DNA of 64,000 nt. Source: Pseudomonas sp. Ant30-3 (GTDB lineage Bacteria; Pseudomonadota; Gammaproteobacteria; Pseudomonadales; Pseudomonadaceae). The stretch is from contig NZ_JMCL01000038.1 in NCBI RefSeq assembly GCF_000690905.1, positions 1 through 64,000 on the forward strand, written 5' to 3'. Below, piece by piece: positions 36,936-45,645 of the stretch (positions are counted from its first letter, which is position 1; each line of letters begins with the position of its first letter). A model generated the notes under the pieces. The model saw nothing but the letters and a program-made list of their open reading frames with translations. It was not told the DNA's origin and ran no database searches. Made by a program: the position numbers and the translations under genes.

Positions 36936-37589
36936 CTACCGCTTACGGCACAACGTCAAACCATCGCCCAGCGGCAACAGTGACAAATCAACCCGCGCGT
37001 CATTCTTCAAAGCCAGATTGAGCGCCTGGATGGCGCGGGTGTCGGTACTTTCGGGATTCGTTTCAAGCACTCTCCCGCTCCACAGCGTATTGTCGAATAT
37101 CGCCAGACCGCCGACGCGCAGCAAGCGCAACGCGTGTTCCAGGTAGCTTGGGTAATTGGCTTTGTCGGCGTCGATGAAGATCAGATCGAAATGCTCGGGC
37201 TTGTCGATCTGACCCAGCGTTTGCAGCGCCGGCGCGAGGCGTAGGTCGATTCGAGCGTCCAGTCCGGCTTCCTGCCAGTAACGCTCCGCAATGTCGTTGT
37301 AATCCCCTGGCATGTCACAGCAAATCAGCGAGCCGTCCTCCGGCAGCGCTGCCGCCAGGCACAGCGCGCTGTATCCGGTGAAGGTGCCCACTTCCAACAG
37401 ACGTTTCGCGCCGATCAGTTTCACCAGCAACGCAAGGAATTGCCCCTGCTCTGGCGCCACCTGCCAACGGGCCATGGGCATCGCCTGGGTTTCGTCGCGC
37501 AGACGCTTGAGCAACGGCGTTTCCCTCAGGGAAACGTCGAGCAGGTATTGATAAAGGGAATCGTCGAGGTTGAGCGTGCGAGCGGTCAT
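36936..37589 (-). CDS. Class I SAM-dependent O-methyltransferase (caffeoyl-CoA type)
   Basis: This 217-aa protein has the SAM motif RLLEVGTFTGYSALCLAAAL, the metal-binding and core block DLIFIDADKANYPSYLEHAL and the late DNTLWSGRV segment characteristic of the cation-dependent catechol/caffeoyl-CoA O-methyltransferase family. The substrate in Pseudomonas is unknown. It lies 15 bases after the stop codon of an NlpC/P60 lipoprotein gene on the same strand, so the two are probably co-transcribed. Confidence 0.9.
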   Translation of the reverse strand: MTARTLNLDDSLYQYLLDVSLRETPLLKRLRDETQAMPMARWQVAPEQGQFLALLVKLIGAKRLLEVGTFTGYSALCLAAALPEDGSLICCDMPGDYNDIAERYWQEAGLDARIDLRLAPALQTLGQIDKPEHFDLIFIDADKANYPSYLEHALRLLRVGGLAIFDNTLWSGRVLETNPESTDTRAIQALNLALKNDARVDLSLLPLGDGLTLCRKR

Positions 37590-37604
37590 GACAACCTCTG
37601 ACGG

Positions 37605-38144
37605 TTAAGGGTTGCGCGCCAGGTGCTCAGGTTGCAAAACGCGCTTGGCGCTGAGGTAGGCTTTCTGCCAGTAAGCTTTCGACAAGCTATCGAGCTTCAC
37701 CGTCCCGCCCGTGGCGGGCGCATGCACAAAGCGGCCTTCGCCGACATAGATCCCGGCGTGGCTGACTTGTGAGCCGCCGTTGGTGGCGAAGAAAATCAGG
37801 TCACCGGTCTGCAGGCCTTCCTTGCCGACACTGGCGGCTTGCATGCTGATCATCTCGCGGGTGGTGCGCGGCAGGGCGATGCCGGTGACGTCACGGTAGA
37901 CGTAACCTATCAGCCCGCTGCAATCGAAACCTGAATCCGGGGTGTTGCCGCCCCAGCGATAAGGTGTGCCGACAAGGCCCAACGCTCGGAACAGCACGTC
38001 CTGAGCTTCGGGTGAAAAATCCTGCGCCGGAGCGAAGACGATGGGCGCGCGAACCACCGGCGCGGGCGGCGGCGGTGTGCGGCTGGCGCAGGCGCTCAGC
38101 AGCGCGGCGAAGATCATGATTGCGAGGCGGGCCGACATGGTCAT
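37605..38144 (-). CDS. NlpC/P60 family lipoprotein (peptidoglycan endopeptidase), copy 1
   Basis: This 179-aa lipoprotein starts MTMSARLAIMIFAALLSACA (lipobox LSAC, Cys19), followed by a Pro-rich linker. The NlpC/P60 domain has catalytic Cys75 (GFDCSGLIGYVY), His129 (VSHAGIYVG) and a polar third residue, probably His141. It likely cuts D-Glu-meso-DAP peptide bonds in murein (Spr/MepS-like). A second copy lies upstream on the same strand; a terminator-like stem between them suggests this one has its own promoter. Confidence 0.92.
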   Translation of the reverse strand: MTMSARLAIMIFAALLSACASRTPPPPAPVVRAPIVFAPAQDFSPEAQDVLFRALGLVGTPYRWGGNTPDSGFDCSGLIGYVYRDVTGIALPRTTREMISMQAASVGKEGLQTGDLIFFATNGGSQVSHAGIYVGEGRFVHAPATGGTVKLDSLSKAYWQKAYLSAKRVLQPEHLARNP

Positions 38145-38189
38145 GGGCAGAACATCCTGATCTGGCTGCGGCTTTTTTCCACCGTAATG

Positions 38190-38230
38190 GCAGAAAACAA
38201 AACCGCCAACGCGAGGCGCAGGCGGTTTGC
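38190..38230 (-). terminator. Terminator-like stem between the two NlpC/P60 genes
   Basis: On the minus strand AAACCGCC (38228-38221) pairs with GGCGGTTT (38207-38200) and is followed by TGTTTTCT. It lies after the stop of the upstream NlpC gene (copy 2). Confidence 0.65.
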
Positions 38231-38362
38231 CATCAATAATAGATCGGATTCTAGCGGCTACGCGGCAAACTTCAAGTAAGACTTTAACTTCGCCTTACAA
38301 AGTGTCCGCCTACTCCGTTGCAGAGAGGCGTTGCTCGCCACCGGAGTGGCGATTCTAGACAC

Positions 38363-39004
38363 TTATTTGCGCGCAGTGACCACGGTAGGGGCCATTGCGA
38401 GTGCGCGTTTGGCTTCAATGAAAGTCTTGCTCCAGTAGCTGTCGCCCAGGCTATCGACCCGTACGCCACCGCTACGGCGGCTGCTGGAGTGGATAAACTG
38501 ATTGTCACCCAGGTAGATCCCGGCGTGACTGACACGGCCGCGACGACCGTTGGTCGCGAAGAACAGCAGATCACCCGGCTTGAGGTTGCCGCGCGAAACC
38601 AGCGGCGCATCAACGTTGATCATTTCACGGGTGGAACGTGGCAGATTCAGCCCGGCTTCTTCGCGAAACAGGTAGCCAATGAAGCCGCTGCAATCGAACC
38701 CGGCCTCGGAGGTTCCGCCGAAACGGTAACGGGTACCGATCAGGGACATGCCGCGTTCAAGGATGCTGTCAGCCAGAACCGGAAGCTGGTAAGACTTGCC
38801 GTCGGCAAAGGTCGCCAGTTCCTTGTCGGTCGCGAGCTCTTGCTGGTCAAGTTCGCGCTGGAAAAGTATCGAAGACGACTGGGCTGTAACCGAGTTTTTA
38901 ACCTGCTGCTGAGGCGCCTGCTCGACGACTGGAGTGTGGGCGGCGCAACCGAACAGAAGGGTAACGAGTGCGAGAGGCACGAGGGGTGCGAAGCGATTTA
39001 GCAT
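38363..39004 (-). CDS. NlpC/P60 family lipoprotein (peptidoglycan endopeptidase), copy 2
   Basis: This 213-aa protein is taken from MLNRFAPLVPLALVTLLFGC (lipobox LFGC, Cys20); 24 upstream in-frame codons are rejected because the signal peptide begins here. The catalytic triad is Cys105 (GFDCSGFIGYLF), His160 (VSHAGIYLG) and probably His172. It is about 35 residues longer than copy 1, mainly between lipobox and domain, so it may reach further into the periplasm. The Arg-rich stretch SSRRSGGVRVD is specific to this copy. The two domains are clear paralogues. It lies 212 bases downstream of hda. Confidence 0.92.
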   Translation of the reverse strand: MLNRFAPLVPLALVTLLFGCAAHTPVVEQAPQQQVKNSVTAQSSSILFQRELDQQELATDKELATFADGKSYQLPVLADSILERGMSLIGTRYRFGGTSEAGFDCSGFIGYLFREEAGLNLPRSTREMINVDAPLVSRGNLKPGDLLFFATNGRRGRVSHAGIYLGDNQFIHSSSRRSGGVRVDSLGDSYWSKTFIEAKRALAMAPTVVTARK

Positions 39005-39216
39005 GGGCACGACCGTGGCTGAGAGAGGTGAAGAAGCCGCGACTATGCCCGCTATCATCCTCATTTGCAAATTCAATCGAACTTTATGTGACTTCCCTGT
39101 TCCGGCTCAACATCTAAGCGCTAATCCCCCATTTAGACCGTTCAAAGCCTATAACCTGTAGGAATGCGGGCTTTTTGACGTCTGAAAACTGCCGATCCCA
39201 CGCAAAATTCTGATTT

Positions 39217-39921
39217 TTACCAGCCTAAAGTTTCTTTCAGAAACGGGATGGTCAGCTTGCGCTGAGCTTGAAGTGACGCTTGGTCGAGTCGCTCCAGCAG
39301 CTCGAACAGCGCACTCATGCTGCGAGTTCCACGGGTCAAAATGAAATGCCCCACTTCGTCGGTCAGATGCAACCCGCGACGGGATGCGCGCAGCTGCAGC
39401 GCACGCAATTTGTCTTCGTCGGAGAGGGGGCGCATCTGGAAGATCAGCGCCAAAGTCAGGCGGGATTTGAGGTCCGCCAGCTTCACTGGCAACTCCCTTG
39501 GTGAAGTCGATGCCGCGATCAGCAGACGCCGACCGCTGTCGCGCAGTCGGTTGAACAGATGGAACAATGCCTCTTCCCAATCTGCACGACCGGCAACCGC
39601 CTGCAGGTCATCCAGGCACACCAGTTCGTACTGTTCGAGGTTGTCGAGAATGCTGATGCCGCGATCCAGTAACTCAGCCAGCGGCAAGTACACCGCCGGT
39701 TCACCCAACTGTTCGAAACGCAGGCAGGCGGCCTGCAACAGATGCGTGCGCCCTACCCCGTCCTTGCCCCAGAGATAAATCAGGCTCTCGGTCCAACCGG
39801 CGTCGGCTTCGCAAAGCCGCTCGACATAGCCGAGTGCAGCGGCATTGGCGCCTGGGTAGTAGTTGATAAAGGTAGCGTCGTCACGCAGACGCACACCTAA
39901 GGGCAGCTGAATCGGTTTCAT
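39217..39921 (-). CDS. hda: DnaA regulatory inactivator Hda
   Basis: Hda, with the DNA-loaded sliding clamp, promotes hydrolysis of ATP bound to DnaA and so prevents re-initiation. It has 234 aa. The N-terminal clamp-binding motif is in MKPIQLPLGVRLRD (QLPLGV). The AAA+ domain has the Walker A-like LWGKDGVGRTHLL, Walker B-like LVCLDDLQAV and a sensor-type Arg region (TLALIFQMRPLSDEDKLRAL). The length is typical. It is preceded by an AI-2E permease gene on the same strand. Confidence 0.96.
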   Translation of the reverse strand: MKPIQLPLGVRLRDDATFINYYPGANAAALGYVERLCEADAGWTESLIYLWGKDGVGRTHLLQAACLRFEQLGEPAVYLPLAELLDRGISILDNLEQYELVCLDDLQAVAGRADWEEALFHLFNRLRDSGRRLLIAASTSPRELPVKLADLKSRLTLALIFQMRPLSDEDKLRALQLRASRRGLHLTDEVGHFILTRGTRSMSALFELLERLDQASLQAQRKLTIPFLKETLGW

Positions 39922-40112
39922 CCTGACTGAACAGTTCCAAGGGAACCGTTAGTGGCCTCTGTGTAAAGTTTGCGAAGTTTATACCCGTGAAGCTGGCCGC
40001 ACAATGCGACAGACCACAAGCAAAATCAAAGGTTTGCGTAATTGCTGCGGTTTGGTGACCGTTTCATTGGCGGTGTCAGGGTAACACCGCCTGTTATCAC
40101 TACCGAACGACC

Positions 40113-41186
40113 TTACAGTTTAGGATCCTCGGCACCGCTGTACATTTCCGAATCCTTGTACAAATCATGCACATGACGCACCAGCACCATGATCACTGCA
40201 GCCACTGGCAGTGCGAGCAATACGCCGGTGAATCCGAACAATTCACCACCGGCCAGTATCGCGAAAATCACTGCTACCGGGTGCAGGCCGATGCGGTCGC
40301 CGACCAGCAAAGGCGTCAGCACCATCCCTTCCAGCGCCTGACCCACCATGAATACCGCAACGATGCCGATCATTGGATAGAGGTCGCCACCGAACTGGAA
40401 CAGGCCGGCAATCAATGCCGCGCCGATGCCGATGACAAAGCCCATGTACGGCACGATTGCCGCGAGCCCGGCGATCAGTCCGATCAACAACCCAAGCTCC
40501 AGGCCAACAATCATCAAGCCCGCTGCGTAAATGATGCCCAGGGCCACCATCACCAGCAACTGCCCGCGTATGAACGCGCCCAGTACTTCATGACATTCGC
40601 CGGCCAATGTGACGATCCGCTCTTCCCGGTCGCGCGGCAGCAGGCTGCGGATCTTGGCCATCATGAGGTCCCAGTCCCGCAGCAGATAAAAGGCCACCAC
40701 CGGGATCAGCACCAGGTTAGCCAGCCAGCCGATCAACGCCAGGCCCGAAGCCGTCGCCTGACTCAGCACCACACCCACAATGTCGGTGGTCTGCCCCATG
40801 TGTTCGCTGATGGCAGCCTTGAGCTTGTCGAACTTCCAGAAACCATCCGACAGACCAAACTTAGACTGGGCCCAAGGCAACGCGCTGTGCTGCAACCAGT
40901 CGAGCATCTGAGGCGCCAGCTCGTACAAACGGATTAACTGCTTGGCGAGCATCGGCACCAGCACCAGCAACAGCGCGGTAAAGATCAGCGTGATCAGCGC
41001 GAACACTGCCACCACCGACCATGTGCGGGACAAACCGGCCTTTTCCAGACGATCCACCAGCGGGTCGAACATGTAGGCCAGCAGCAGCGCCACCAGAAAC
41101 GGCGTGAGAATCGGATGTAACAGCCACAGGAATGCGCAAAGCAGGACCAACCCACCGAGCCAAAACCAACGCCGCGTATCGGCCAT
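40113..41186 (-). CDS. AI-2E family transporter (PerM-like permease)
   Basis: This 357-aa inner membrane protein has about eight TM segments. The N-terminus WLLHPILTPFLVALLLAYMFDPLVDRLEK is a family signature, as is GQALEGMVLTPLLVGDRIGLHP. Members are named after the autoinducer-2 exporter TqsA, but most have other or unknown roles, such as Na+/H+ antiport or sporulation. No AI-2 genes are nearby, so substrate is not claimed. It lies between the DUF2066 gene (33 bases upstream) and hda. Confidence 0.92.
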   Translation of the reverse strand: MADTRRWFWLGGLVLLCAFLWLLHPILTPFLVALLLAYMFDPLVDRLEKAGLSRTWSVVAVFALITLIFTALLLVLVPMLAKQLIRLYELAPQMLDWLQHSALPWAQSKFGLSDGFWKFDKLKAAISEHMGQTTDIVGVVLSQATASGLALIGWLANLVLIPVVAFYLLRDWDLMMAKIRSLLPRDREERIVTLAGECHEVLGAFIRGQLLVMVALGIIYAAGLMIVGLELGLLIGLIAGLAAIVPYMGFVIGIGAALIAGLFQFGGDLYPMIGIVAVFMVGQALEGMVLTPLLVGDRIGLHPVAVIFAILAGGELFGFTGVLLALPVAAVIMVLVRHVHDLYKDSEMYSGAEDPKL

Positions 41187-41219
41187 GTAAAACTCCTGCT
41201 TTATATAAGGAAAGAAAAT

Positions 41220-42278
41220 CTACCAACGGAAACGCAATTGCGGCATCACCACCGGGGCTGGCGCTGGGACAGGTGCGGTACTGCCGTCCACGGGCTGAAC
41301 CGGTGCGACTGGCGCAGGTACTTCACCGGCAGGCACTTCCAGCAGTTTTGCCAGTGACAGTTGCGCTCGCAGCTGCTCGGCACTGCCATTGACCCGATAA
41401 AGAATTCGGTCGCCGTCAACACTTTGCAGGCGCCCACGAAACGGTTCGAGCAAGCGGCCCAGTGTGGCATAACGCTCAAGATTCATGCCCTGCACTTCCA
41501 GCAGTTGCTCGCCGCTGGCTCCCGGCTTGACCACAAAACGCGGCGCGAGGCGTTGATTGACGGCCAGCATGACCGCATCGGCCAGCGCAGCCTGATCCGC
41601 GCCCTCAACACTGCCCGCCTCCTTCTTGTCGCCGAGCCACAGTTGCCATTTCGCCTGCCACTGACCGCCCTCCTCGCGGGCATGCACCGCCAGCAAGGCG
41701 TCGGCATTGTAACGGTCTGATGCATCGCGCAACGGTGCAGGGTCGGCGCCTTCCAGATTTGGCGCAGTGGCCACCAACTGCTCACTCAGGTCGGCCAGCG
41801 GCAAACGCAGCGGCAAACCACGATGCTGAGCCGCCCGACGCAGCGGCGCGGCACTGGCCTGACCGTCGCCCACCAGGCTCGAGCCTTCGGTGGAATCATT
41901 CAACCACCAGCTCAGGATCGACGGCCGATTCGCGCCCCACAGCGACAAGCCGGCGCGACGCAAGGCTGCCTGGGTAGATGCCGGATCGAAGTCGACTTTC
42001 AGTACCTCCGGCGGCCCGGCTTCAAAACCGTATTGACTGATGATCTGCTGCGGATCTTTCTGAATCGCGGCCAGGCCCGGATTCTGTGCGGCCTTGGGAT
42101 CGCCGGTCAGACGCGTTACCAGCGTTTCCAGCGCTCGCTGGGTTGCCTGGGTACGCTCTTCGGGCGCCTGACTGCTGACAGGCTCGCGCACTTGATAAAG
42201 GCCTTTAACGGTTTCTGCCTGACTGGCCAGGCTGATCAGGGACAAACATCCTGCAAACAACAATCCGGAAAAACGCAT
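41220..42278 (-). CDS. DUF2066 domain-containing exported protein
   Basis: This 352-aa protein starts at MRFSGLLFAGCLSLISLASQ with signal peptide cleavage near SQA-ETVKG; 30 earlier codons are rejected. It has the N-terminal DUF2066 pattern (VKGLYQVREPVSSQAPEERT and LVTRLTGDPKAAQ) and a Pro-rich C-terminal tail (VAPVQPVDGSTAPVPAPAPV). The function of the family is unknown; it is typically found next to purM and hda in gammaproteobacteria, as here. It is divergent from purM and followed by the permease gene. Confidence 0.9.
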   Translation of the reverse strand: MRFSGLLFAGCLSLISLASQAETVKGLYQVREPVSSQAPEERTQATQRALETLVTRLTGDPKAAQNPGLAAIQKDPQQIISQYGFEAGPPEVLKVDFDPASTQAALRRAGLSLWGANRPSILSWWLNDSTEGSSLVGDGQASAAPLRRAAQHRGLPLRLPLADLSEQLVATAPNLEGADPAPLRDASDRYNADALLAVHAREEGGQWQAKWQLWLGDKKEAGSVEGADQAALADAVMLAVNQRLAPRFVVKPGASGEQLLEVQGMNLERYATLGRLLEPFRGRLQSVDGDRILYRVNGSAEQLRAQLSLAKLLEVPAGEVPAPVAPVQPVDGSTAPVPAPAPVVMPQLRFRW

Positions 42279-42659
42279 GGAAGATTCCTGACGACAAGGG
42301 CGGCTGGAACAGGCCGCGTGAAGACAATCGAGCAAGGCTGTGACCATCGCCCCGCGCAAAACATTCACACGTCCCGGGTAAGTTTTCGCACTGCCCTAAC
42401 GATAGACGGTAATGGCGTCACCTTATACCGCCTTAAGCATTGCAAACCGCTCGCACCCTGAAGCTTTTTTTGAGCGGATATGTCCCTGCCGTCGGCGTGA
42501 GGATGGCCGCTGTCCCTCAAGCCTGATAAAATCGCGCGCCTTCGCAGACCGGCAATAGCCGGGCACCCTGAAATGCGCGCATGGCAGCTGCCTTCGTCTG
42601 TTTCGGCGGTCCCACTGGACCTGGTCGTTACCCCTGAATCCCCCCTAAAGGCCTGGATC
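42279..42659. promoter_or_regulatory. Divergent control region between the DUF2066 gene and purM
   Basis: These 381 bases hold promoters for both directions. A TAAAAT box at 42527-42532 (context CCTGATAAAATCGCGC) is a possible -10 for purM, but a good -35 is not evident. An ATG at 42573 is in frame with purM and open throughout, so a 29-residue N-terminal extension is formally possible. No hairpin or operator stands out. Confidence 0.45.
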
Positions 42660-43718
42660 ATGAGCAAGCAACCCTCCCTGAGCTACAAGGACGCCGGTGT
42701 AGACATCGACGCCGGTGAAGCATTGGTCGAACGCATCAAGAGCGTCGCCAAGCGCACTGCGCGCCCGGAAGTCATGGGCGGCCTGGGCGGTTTCGGCGCC
42801 CTCTGCGAAATCCCGGCCGGCTACAAACAGCCTGTGCTGGTTTCCGGCACCGACGGCGTCGGCACCAAGCTGCGTCTGGCGCTGAACCTGAACAAGCACG
42901 ACAGCATCGGCATCGACCTGGTTGCCATGTGCGTGAACGACCTGGTGGTTTGCGGCGCCGAGCCACTGTTCTTCCTCGATTACTACGCCACCGGCAAACT
43001 CAACGTTGAGACCGCGACCCAGGTCGTGACCGGCATCGGTGCTGGCTGCGAATTGTCCGGCTGCTCCCTGGTCGGCGGCGAAACCGCTGAAATGCCGGGC
43101 ATGTACGAAGGCGAAGACTACGACCTGGCCGGCTTCTGCGTTGGCGTCGTGGAAAAATCCGAAATCATCGACGGCTCGAAAGTCGCTGCCGGCGATGCCC
43201 TGCTCGCCCTGCCGTCTTCCGGCCCGCACTCCAACGGTTACTCGCTGATCCGCAAGATCATCGAAGTGGCAGGCGCCGACATCGAAAACATCCAGCTCGA
43301 CGGCAAGCCGCTGACCGACCTGCTGATGGCCCCCACCCGCATCTACGTGAAGCCGCTGCTCAAGCTGATCAAGGAAACCGGCGCGGTCAAGGCCATGGCA
43401 CACATCACCGGTGGCGGCCTGCTCGACAACATCCCGCGTGTTCTGCCAAAAGGCGCACAAGCGGTGGTTGATGTCGCAAGCTGGACCCGCCCTGCCGTGT
43501 TCGACTGGCTGCAAGAGCAAGGCAATGTCGACGAAAACGAAATGCACCGTGTACTGAACTGCGGCGTCGGCATGGTTATCTGCGTGGCTCAGGAGCACGT
43601 TGAAACTGCGCTGAACGTACTGCGTGAAGCCGGCGAGCAGCCTTGGGTGATCGGCCAGATTTCCACTGCTGCCGAAGGCGCGGCTCAGGTCGAGCTGAAG
43701 AACCTTAAGGCTCACTGA
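42660..43718 (+). CDS. purM: Phosphoribosylformylglycinamidine cyclo-ligase (AIR synthetase)
   Basis: PurM makes AIR from FGAM and ATP in purine synthesis. It has 352 aa from [20 protein letters not shown], with AAAGG upstream. Family motifs: [43 protein letters not shown] and [16 protein letters not shown]. The start gives the normal family length, so an upstream in-frame ATG at 42573 is not used in this call. purN overlaps the stop by one base (TGATG). Confidence 0.98.
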   Translation: MSKQPSLSYKDAGVDIDAGEALVERIKSVAKRTARPEVMGGLGGFGALCEIPAGYKQPVLVSGTDGVGTKLRLALNLNKHDSIGIDLVAMCVNDLVVCGAEPLFFLDYYATGKLNVETATQVVTGIGAGCELSGCSLVGGETAEMPGMYEGEDYDLAGFCVGVVEKSEIIDGSKVAAGDALLALPSSGPHSNGYSLIRKIIEVAGADIENIQLDGKPLTDLLMAPTRIYVKPLLKLIKETGAVKAMAHITGGGLLDNIPRVLPKGAQAVVDVASWTRPAVFDWLQEQGNVDENEMHRVLNCGVGMVICVAQEHVETALNVLREAGEQPWVIGQISTAAEGAAQVELKNLKAH

Positions 43719-44368
43719 TGCCAGCAACTTGTGATGTCGTGGTGCTGTTGTCCGGCACCGGCAGTAACTTGCAGGCCTTGATCGACAGCACGCGGACCGG
43801 CAACAGCCCGGTTCGCATCGCTGCGGTGATTTCCAACCGCGCCGACGCTTACGGCCTGCAACGCGCCAGGGATGCGGGCATCGAAACCCGCTCCCTGGAT
43901 CACAAAGCGTTTGAAGGCCGCGAGGCCTTCGATGCCGCGCTGATCGAACTGATTGACGCCTTCAACCCCAAACTCGTGGTCCTGGCCGGATTCATGCGCA
44001 TTCTCAGCGCTGACTTCGTGCGCCATTACGCGGGCCGCCTGCTTAACATCCATCCCTCGCTGCTGCCCAAATACAAAGGGTTACACACCCACCAGCGTGC
44101 GCTGGAGACCGGTGACACTGAACATGGCTGCTCCGTGCACTTCGTCACCGAGGAACTCGATGGCGGACCACTGGTCGTACAGGCAGTAATACCGGTAGAG
44201 TTGCAGGATTCGCCGCAGAGTCTGGCGCAACGAGTCCACACCCAGGAACACCTGATCTACCCGATGGCTGTGCGCTGGTTTGCCGAGGGTCGTTTATCGC
44301 TCGGCGAGGATGGTGCTTTACTGGATGGCAAGTTACTTGCGCCCAGCGGCCACTTGATTCGAATCTAG
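43718..44368 (+). CDS. purN: Phosphoribosylglycinamide formyltransferase
   Basis: PurN formylates GAR with 10-formyl-THF, step three of purine synthesis. It has 216 aa. Motifs are VVLLSGTGSNLQALID at the N-terminus, NIHPSLLPKYKGLHTHQRAL with the catalytic His, and EELDGGPLVVQA with the catalytic Asp. It starts on the last base of the purM stop and is followed 8 bases later by the DUF3108 gene, so the three form one operon. Confidence 0.98.
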   Translation: MPATCDVVVLLSGTGSNLQALIDSTRTGNSPVRIAAVISNRADAYGLQRARDAGIETRSLDHKAFEGREAFDAALIELIDAFNPKLVVLAGFMRILSADFVRHYAGRLLNIHPSLLPKYKGLHTHQRALETGDTEHGCSVHFVTEELDGGPLVVQAVIPVELQDSPQSLAQRVHTQEHLIYPMAVRWFAEGRLSLGEDGALLDGKLLAPSGHLIRI

Positions 44369-44376
44369 GAGATATT

Positions 44377-45090
44377 ATGCGTCGCGCCCTGCTCCTCGCT
44401 TGCGCCCTGCTCGCCCTGCCTTTTGCGCAGGCTGCAGACCTTCAACCTTTCTCCGCCAGCTACACCGCCGACTGGAAACAGCTGCCCATGAGCGGCACCG
44501 CCGAGCGCAGCCTGACCAAGGAAGCCAACGGTGTCTGGAAGCTCAGCTTCAAGGCGTCGATGATGATCGCCAGCCTCACCGAAGAAAGCACTCTGACCGT
44601 CGACAAGGACGCTCTGCTGCCTCAGTCCTATCACTTCGAGCGTGGCGGCCTGGGTAAAGCCAAGAAGGCTGACTTGGATTTCGACTGGACCAACAAGATG
44701 GTCACCGGTACCGATCGCGGCGACGCGGTCAAGATCCCGCTGAATCGCGGCATGGTCGACAAATCCACTTATCAGCTGGCTCTGCAACACGACGTGGCCG
44801 CTGGCAAGAAGAGCATGAGTTATCAGGTCGTCGATGATGGTGAAATCGACACTTATGACTTCCGTGTGCTGGGTTCGGAGAAAGTCGATACCAAGGCTGG
44901 CCAGATCGATGCGATCAAGGTTGAGCGAGTACGGGATCCGACTCAAAGCAAGCGCACTACCGTGCTGTGGTTTGCCAAGGATTGGGATTATCTGTTGGTT
45001 CGTTTGCAGCAGGTTGAGACGGATGGGAAGGAGTACAACATCATGCTGCTTGATGGGACTGTTAACGGGAAGGCTGTAAAAGGTAGCTGA
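44377..45090 (+). CDS. DUF3108 domain-containing exported protein
   Basis: This 237-aa protein has a signal peptide (MRRALLLACALLALPFAQAA) and the DUF3108 beta-rich fold (FSASYTADWKQLPMSGTAER, YHFERGGLGKAKKADLDFDW, IDAIKVERVRDPTQSKRT). It is probably periplasmic, of unknown function, with a pattern (VLWFAKDWDYLLVRLQQVET) typical of the family. It is the last gene of the purM-purN operon, an association common in Pseudomonas. Confidence 0.9.
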   Translation: MRRALLLACALLALPFAQAADLQPFSASYTADWKQLPMSGTAERSLTKEANGVWKLSFKASMMIASLTEESTLTVDKDALLPQSYHFERGGLGKAKKADLDFDWTNKMVTGTDRGDAVKIPLNRGMVDKSTYQLALQHDVAAGKKSMSYQVVDDGEIDTYDFRVLGSEKVDTKAGQIDAIKVERVRDPTQSKRTTVLWFAKDWDYLLVRLQQVETDGKEYNIMLLDGTVNGKAVKGS

Positions 45091-45645
45091 GTGGCCGCTT
45101 CGCTGATGATGTCGCTGTGGGTGTTTGGTTCGGCCTGATCCTCGCAAATGTTCTTGGTCCACTGTAGGAGCAAGCTTGCTCGCGATAGCTGACATTTAGG
45201 CGCTTGAGATTTTCTTGGTGTATATATCCATTTTTGCCGTGACGGCTTGTATTTGTTTCGCTCTTACAGCGAGTCACTTGGAAAAGCCTGCGCGGCCCGA
45301 CACCAAGTAACCAAGTGCTCTTGCCCCTGACGTCCGGTGGCTCGCTTAGGCTCGCCATGCCTTCGCTCCGGCCCTGCTCCGTGGGCCCGGCGCGATCGGC
45401 CATCCTTGGCCGTGCGCGCCTAACCCGGCATCCTTGCCGGGTTGCCCACTGCGCAGAACCTCCACTCAGCCTCCCGACGGTGCGCTAACAGCCACAGCCG
45501 CCGAGGCGGCCTGATAGCCGGCCTGACGGTTAGCCAGGCTGGGAACGATCATCAACAAAGGCCTTGAAAAGAGATGGCTGTATAAGCGGACCCGATATCA
45601 GCCATGACATAGCAGACGGAATAGGACCCCACTCCAACCGAAAAC
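45091..45645. repeat. Gap with a solitary REP arm and a dispersed Pseudomonas repeat
   Basis: A single REP arm (CTGTAGGAGCAAGCTTGCTC) lies at about 45162-45181. From about 45264 to 45480 runs a sequence I recognise as a copy of a widely dispersed Pseudomonas intergenic repeat: AGCGAGTCACTTGGAAAAGC, then AAGTAACCAAGTGCTCTTGC, CGATCGGCCATCCTTGGCCG, TAACCCGGCATCCTTGCCGG and CCTCCCGACGG. It contains nested inverted repeats (GGCCATCCTTGGCC, CCCGGCATCCTTGCCGGG). No gene is called; frames across it appear spurious. Confidence 0.65.

Noticed and set aside
42573-42659. In-frame N-terminal extension of PurM from ATG at 42573
   Set aside because: The added 29 residues do not match the family, and the ATG at 42660 has an AAAGG site and gives the usual length.
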